64,000 nt of DNA from CAZWBR01 sp964632305 (GTDB lineage: Bacteria > Bacteroidota > Bacteroidia > Bacteroidales > Prolixibacteraceae): assembly GCA_964632305.1 (NCBI GenBank), contig CAZWBR010000009.1, positions 1 through 64,000 on the forward strand, read 5' to 3'. The notes beneath the pieces were generated by a model. It did no database searches and was not told the DNA's origin. It saw nothing but the letters and a program-made list of their open reading frames with translations. Shown piece after piece: positions 60,774 to 64,000 of the stretch. Each line of letters starts with the position of its first letter. Positions within the stretch are counted from its first letter, which is position 1. A program made the translations under genes and the position numbers.

Positions 60774-63206
60774 ATGTGGAAAAGAATAGCCGGGTATATT
60801 TTACGTAAGAAGTTTTTATTAGTCTCAGTTCTGGCCGTTATAACGATATTCATGGCCTTGCAGGCTCCTAAGGTGGAGCTTTCTTATGAATATGCGCCAC
60901 TTCTTCCCAAGAAGGATACAGTTTATAAGGAGAACCAGGCGTTTATCGAGAAATTCGGGGCTTCGGCTGATTTAATGGTTATCGGGATTCAGAATGATAA
61001 TTTTTACTCGATCGATCATTTCAACAGATGGGTTGCGCTGAGCAAAGAGTTGGAAACGATCGACGGGGTCGAAGGGACTCTTTCTGCATCGGGTGCCTAC
61101 GATCTGATAAAAAACAGCGAAGCGGGGAAGTTTCAGTTAAAGCCGATTTTCCCCGATACGGTTCAATCGCAGGAACAGCTCGATACGCTTGCCGCCTCTT
61201 TAAAGAAGCTTCCATTCTACGACGGACAGTTGTATAATGCGGAGACCAATACCTATCTGATGGCCATCACGGTTAGTAAAGCGAAAATGGCTACCCCCAA
61301 ACGGGTTGAGATGGTAGAAGATATTGTCGCGGTGTGTGAAAAATATTCAAAGGATACCCAACAGGAGGTTCATTATTCGGGAATCCCGTATATCCGGGTG
61401 ATCCAGTCTCAAAAGGTTGAGAAAGAGTTTACCTATTTCACTCTTGCGGCGCTTTTTATTGTTATCCTGATCCTCTTTTTAATATTCCGTTCGTTCAGGT
61501 TGGTATTCTTCCCGGTGATCGTGGTCATAATCGCGGTGGTCTGGACCGTTGGGTTGATGGCCACCCTTGGGTATAAGATCACCCTGCTGACCGGGATGAT
61601 TCCCCCTCTGCTGATCGTTATCGGTGTCCCCAACTGTATTTTCCTGGTCAATAAATATCAGAGTGAATTCCGCAAGCACGGGAACAAAGTCAGGGCTTTG
61701 CAGCGGACCATTATGAAGATCGGGAATGCCACGTTTCTTTCGAACCTGACTACTGCTTCCGGATTTGCCACTTTCCTGATCACCAGCAGCGATATTCTGC
61801 GCCAGTTTGGTTTGATCGCTTCGGTCAATATAATGGCTATTTTCGTTACTTCATTGATTATTATTCCTACCGCGTTCAGTTATCTGGAACCTCCCAGGGA
61901 GAAAGATACGCGGCATCTGGAGGATGGATTCGTGAATAAAATAACCGAGAAACTGGTTTATATCACCACCTATCACCGTAAATATATTTATACCGCGTTC
62001 TCGCTGTTGTTTGTGGCCAGTATTTTTGGTATTACCATGATGAAGAGCACGGGTTATATGGTGGATGATATCCCCGAGAAAGATCCGATCAATATCGACC
62101 TGAAGTTTTTTGAGTCGAACTTCAATGGTCTGATGCCTCTGGAGGTGACGGTCGACACCCGTAAACCTAACGGGATTATGCGTATGTCGAATCTGTCGAA
62201 GATTGAAGAACTGAACGGGGAGCTTAAACCGTTTACCGATCTCTCGCCTTCTCTTTCCGTGATCAACCTGTTGAAATTTGCCAAACAATCGTTTTATAAC
62301 GGGGATGGACAATACTATGCGATGCCTAGTTCGAACGAGCTCTCCTTTATCTTTAAATATATCGATCAGGAGGGGAGTTCGGGTAAAAACTCAATCGGTG
62401 AGATCAAATCCTTTATCGATAGTTCCAAACAGGCTACCCGGTTGAGTTTCCGGGTGAAAGATGTTGGGACGGTCAAGATGGAGGAACTCCTGGCCAACAT
62501 AAAACAAAAGACCGATTCGGTTTTCCCGTCCGATAAATACACCGTTCATATTACCGGGGCCTCAGTGGTCTTCCTGAAAGGTACGGAATATTTGATCATT
62601 AATCTTTTCCAGAGTCTCGGTCTGGCCATTGTCCTTATTTCCATTTTCATGGCGTTGATGTTTAACTCCCGCCGTATGGTAGTGCTTTCCCTTATTCCTA
62701 ATCTTATACCGCTGTTCTTTACTGCCGCGGTAATGGGTTATTTTTCAATCCCGATCAAGGCCTCGACCATCCTGGTCTTTAGTATTGCATTTGGTATTTC
62801 TGTCGATAATACGATCCATTTCCTGAGTAAGTACCGCCAGGAGTTGAAGCTTACGGCCTGGAGCATCGGCGATTCGGTCCAGTTGGCGCTTCGCGAAACA
62901 GGCATAAGTATGATCTATAATTCAGCGGTGCTTTTCTTCGGGTTCGGGATATTCAGCTTTTCCAGCTTTGGGGGAACGGTGGCTCTGGGCGTATTGGTTT
63001 CATTGACCTTGCTCGTGGCCCTGATCTCAAATCTGATCCTGCTCCCGGCCTTGCTGATGTGGTTGCAGCGCAGGGTAACGACCAAATATTTCCAGGAACC
63101 GTTAATTGATATCTTTGATGAAGAGACAGATATAGAGTTGGATAACCTGGTGATCGAAACGGTTCCCGTTCGGGAGGTGCCCGCAAAGAAATCCATTGAA
63201 TCGTAA
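60774..63206 (+). CDS. MMPL/RND-family membrane exporter
   Basis: The 810-residue protein repeats the RND/MMPL layout twice. Each half has one N-terminal helix, a large extracytoplasmic domain (about 35-210 and 425-610) and five helices (about 220-345 and 625-770). The second half has the FSIAFGISVDNTIHFLSKYRQEL motif with Asp in the membrane helix (about residue 680), typical of proton-driven RND transporters. A hydrophilic 40-residue tail follows. The substrate may be a lipid or isoprenoid. It ends 12 bp before a polyprenyl synthase gene on the same strand, so the two may be co-transcribed and handle a related isoprenoid. That link is inference. Confidence 0.88.
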   Translation: MWKRIAGYILRKKFLLVSVLAVITIFMALQAPKVELSYEYAPLLPKKDTVYKENQAFIEKFGASADLMVIGIQNDNFYSIDHFNRWVALSKELETIDGVEGTLSASGAYDLIKNSEAGKFQLKPIFPDTVQSQEQLDTLAASLKKLPFYDGQLYNAETNTYLMAITVSKAKMATPKRVEMVEDIVAVCEKYSKDTQQEVHYSGIPYIRVIQSQKVEKEFTYFTLAALFIVILILFLIFRSFRLVFFPVIVVIIAVVWTVGLMATLGYKITLLTGMIPPLLIVIGVPNCIFLVNKYQSEFRKHGNKVRALQRTIMKIGNATFLSNLTTASGFATFLITSSDILRQFGLIASVNIMAIFVTSLIIIPTAFSYLEPPREKDTRHLEDGFVNKITEKLVYITTYHRKYIYTAFSLLFVASIFGITMMKSTGYMVDDIPEKDPINIDLKFFESNFNGLMPLEVTVDTRKPNGIMRMSNLSKIEELNGELKPFTDLSPSLSVINLLKFAKQSFYNGDGQYYAMPSSNELSFIFKYIDQEGSSGKNSIGEIKSFIDSSKQATRLSFRVKDVGTVKMEELLANIKQKTDSVFPSDKYTVHITGASVVFLKGTEYLIINLFQSLGLAIVLISIFMALMFNSRRMVVLSLIPNLIPLFFTAAVMGYFSIPIKASTILVFSIAFGISVDNTIHFLSKYRQELKLTAWSIGDSVQLALRETGISMIYNSAVLFFGFGIFSFSSFGGTVALGVLVSLTLLVALISNLILLPALLMWLQRRVTTKYFQEPLIDIFDEETDIELDNLVIETVPVREVPAKKSIES

Positions 63207-63218
63207 ACCCAATGAACC

Positions 63219-64000
63219 ATGGAAAAGTTAAATCATCTCATCGCGGATTTTGAAGCCAGGCTCAGGAAAGAGATCCAGGTTATTGACGCTACTCCACCGG
63301 TCCGTCTGTATGAACCGGTGGGCTATTCCCTTTCTTTGGGCGGGAAAAGACTCCGTCCCGCGTTAATGCTTCATGCCGCCTCCCTCTTTACCGATGATCT
63401 GGCAAAGGTGGTGCCGGCAGCTATCGCCATCGAGGTGTTTCATAACTTTACCCTGCTTCACGACGATATTATGGATCGTGCCGATCTTCGGCGCGGTACC
63501 CCGACGATTCATAAGAAATATGGCGAGAACACGGCCATCCTTAGTGGCGATGCTATGTCGATAATGGCTTTCCGTTATCTGGCCCAAACCGGTAGTTCAA
63601 AATTGCCTCAGTTGCTGGACCTCTTCTCGACCACCGCGCTGGAGGTTTGCGAAGGCCAGCAGTACGACATGGAATTTGAAACACGCGATGATGTAACGAT
63701 CGACCAGTACATTGAGATGATCCGGCTCAAGACGGCTGTCCTGATCGCGGCTTCGCTAAAGATAGGGGCAATGATATCAGGGGCTCCCGATCGTGAAGCT
63801 GATCTTCTTTATGACTACGGGATCAATATCGGGCTTGCCTTTCAATTGCAGGACGACTGGCTCGATGTTTACGGTGATGAGGCTACTTTCGGGAAAAAAA
63901 TCGGCGGCGATATCCTGGAGAACAAGAAAACATTCCTTCTGCTGAAAGCGCTCGAGTTATCCCAGGGCGAGAACCAATCCCGTCTTCAATACTGGCTTAC
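63219..64000 (+). CDS. Polyprenyl diphosphate synthase (partial, cut by window end)
   Basis: At least 260 residues of a trans-isoprenyl diphosphate synthase; the window ends before the stop codon. It starts at ATG (EKLNHLIADFEARL). The substrate-binding GGKRLRP (about residue 42), first Asp-rich motif LLHDDIMDRADLRRG (about residue 85) and second FQLQDDWLDVYGD (about residue 209) are intact. A short-chain product (FPP or GGPP) is likely, but chain length cannot be fixed. It follows the MMPL exporter by 12 bp, and the MEP genes dxs and ispD are also in the window. Confidence 0.93.
   Translation, partial: MEKLNHLIADFEARLRKEIQVIDATPPVRLYEPVGYSLSLGGKRLRPALMLHAASLFTDDLAKVVPAAIAIEVFHNFTLLHDDIMDRADLRRGTPTIHKKYGENTAILSGDAMSIMAFRYLAQTGSSKLPQLLDLFSTTALEVCEGQQYDMEFETRDDVTIDQYIEMIRLKTAVLIAASLKIGAMISGAPDREADLLYDYGINIGLAFQLQDDWLDVYGDEATFGKKIGGDILENKKTFLLLKALELSQGENQSRLQYWL

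Overview
The window is a chromosomal segment from a member of the Bacteroidota, most likely an anaerobic Bacteroidales/Marinilabiliales-type organism. The reasons are: Bacteroidota-specific families (DUF5020 porin-like protein, DUF4834, DUF5723, DUF6132, TIGR03915/TIGR03916 pair, LytTR/LytS systems); promoters with the Bacteroidota -7 box TAnnTTTG; many lipoproteins with a short lipobox; and a bifurcating-type [FeFe] hydrogenase operon. No species is claimed.

Layout. 1-7.1 kb: tRNA-Val and a broken tRNA copy, a nucleoside/purine uptake pair, DUF2461, ispD, a membrane spermidine-synthase-like protein and an exported Pcm. 7.4-15.4 kb: three exported cyclophilins, one fused to a protease-like domain that has lost its catalytic triad, interrupted by a DUF6263-like gene and an AT-rich type II restriction-modification cassette (Vsr, C5-methyltransferase, EcoO109I-like nuclease) that truncates an older vsr. 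15.4-17.5 kb: tandem repeats and a REP-associated tyrosine transposase inside its palindromic repeats; a transposase-less copy of the repeat lies at 54.8-55.1 kb. 17.5-22.5 kb: an accessory cluster on the minus strand (DUF6132, ArsM-like methyltransferase, a 32-residue Cys peptide, a strong hairpin, a SPASM radical SAM enzyme, a thioredoxin-thioredoxin reductase fusion, DUF302), divergent from a stand-alone IS1595-type zinc-ribbon protein. 22.9-28.4 kb: hydCBA-like hydrogenase with a GltD-like module fused to HydB. 28.4-31.1 kb: lipoprotein/LytS/LytTR signalling operon.

31.3-53.7 kb is mainly housekeeping: cysS, a TIGR03915/TIGR03916 putative DNA-repair pair, YbaK, a decayed stretch, pgeF, comB, deoxynucleoside kinase, GH3-family protein, cvpA, MBL hydrolase, glyS, DUF4834, DUF5723 barrel plus lipoprotein, DUF3352, U32 peptidase, GH32 and PHP phosphatase. 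53.7-55.4 kb is non-coding and palindrome-rich. 55.4-64 kb: dxs, yceD-rpmF, bactofilin, Na/Pi transporter, an MMPL/RND exporter and the start of a polyprenyl diphosphate synthase. With ispD, dxs and the prenyl synthase, three steps of MEP-pathway isoprenoid synthesis are present.

The best candidate for an undescribed system is the 17.5-22.0 kb cluster. A tiny Cys-containing peptide gene sits directly before a transcription-attenuating hairpin and a peptide-maturase-type radical SAM gene, with an ArsM-like methyltransferase and a dedicated disulfide-reducing fusion protein. This looks like a RiPP or an arsenic/thiol-linked peptide pathway. The function is inference; the gene order and hairpin are directly visible.
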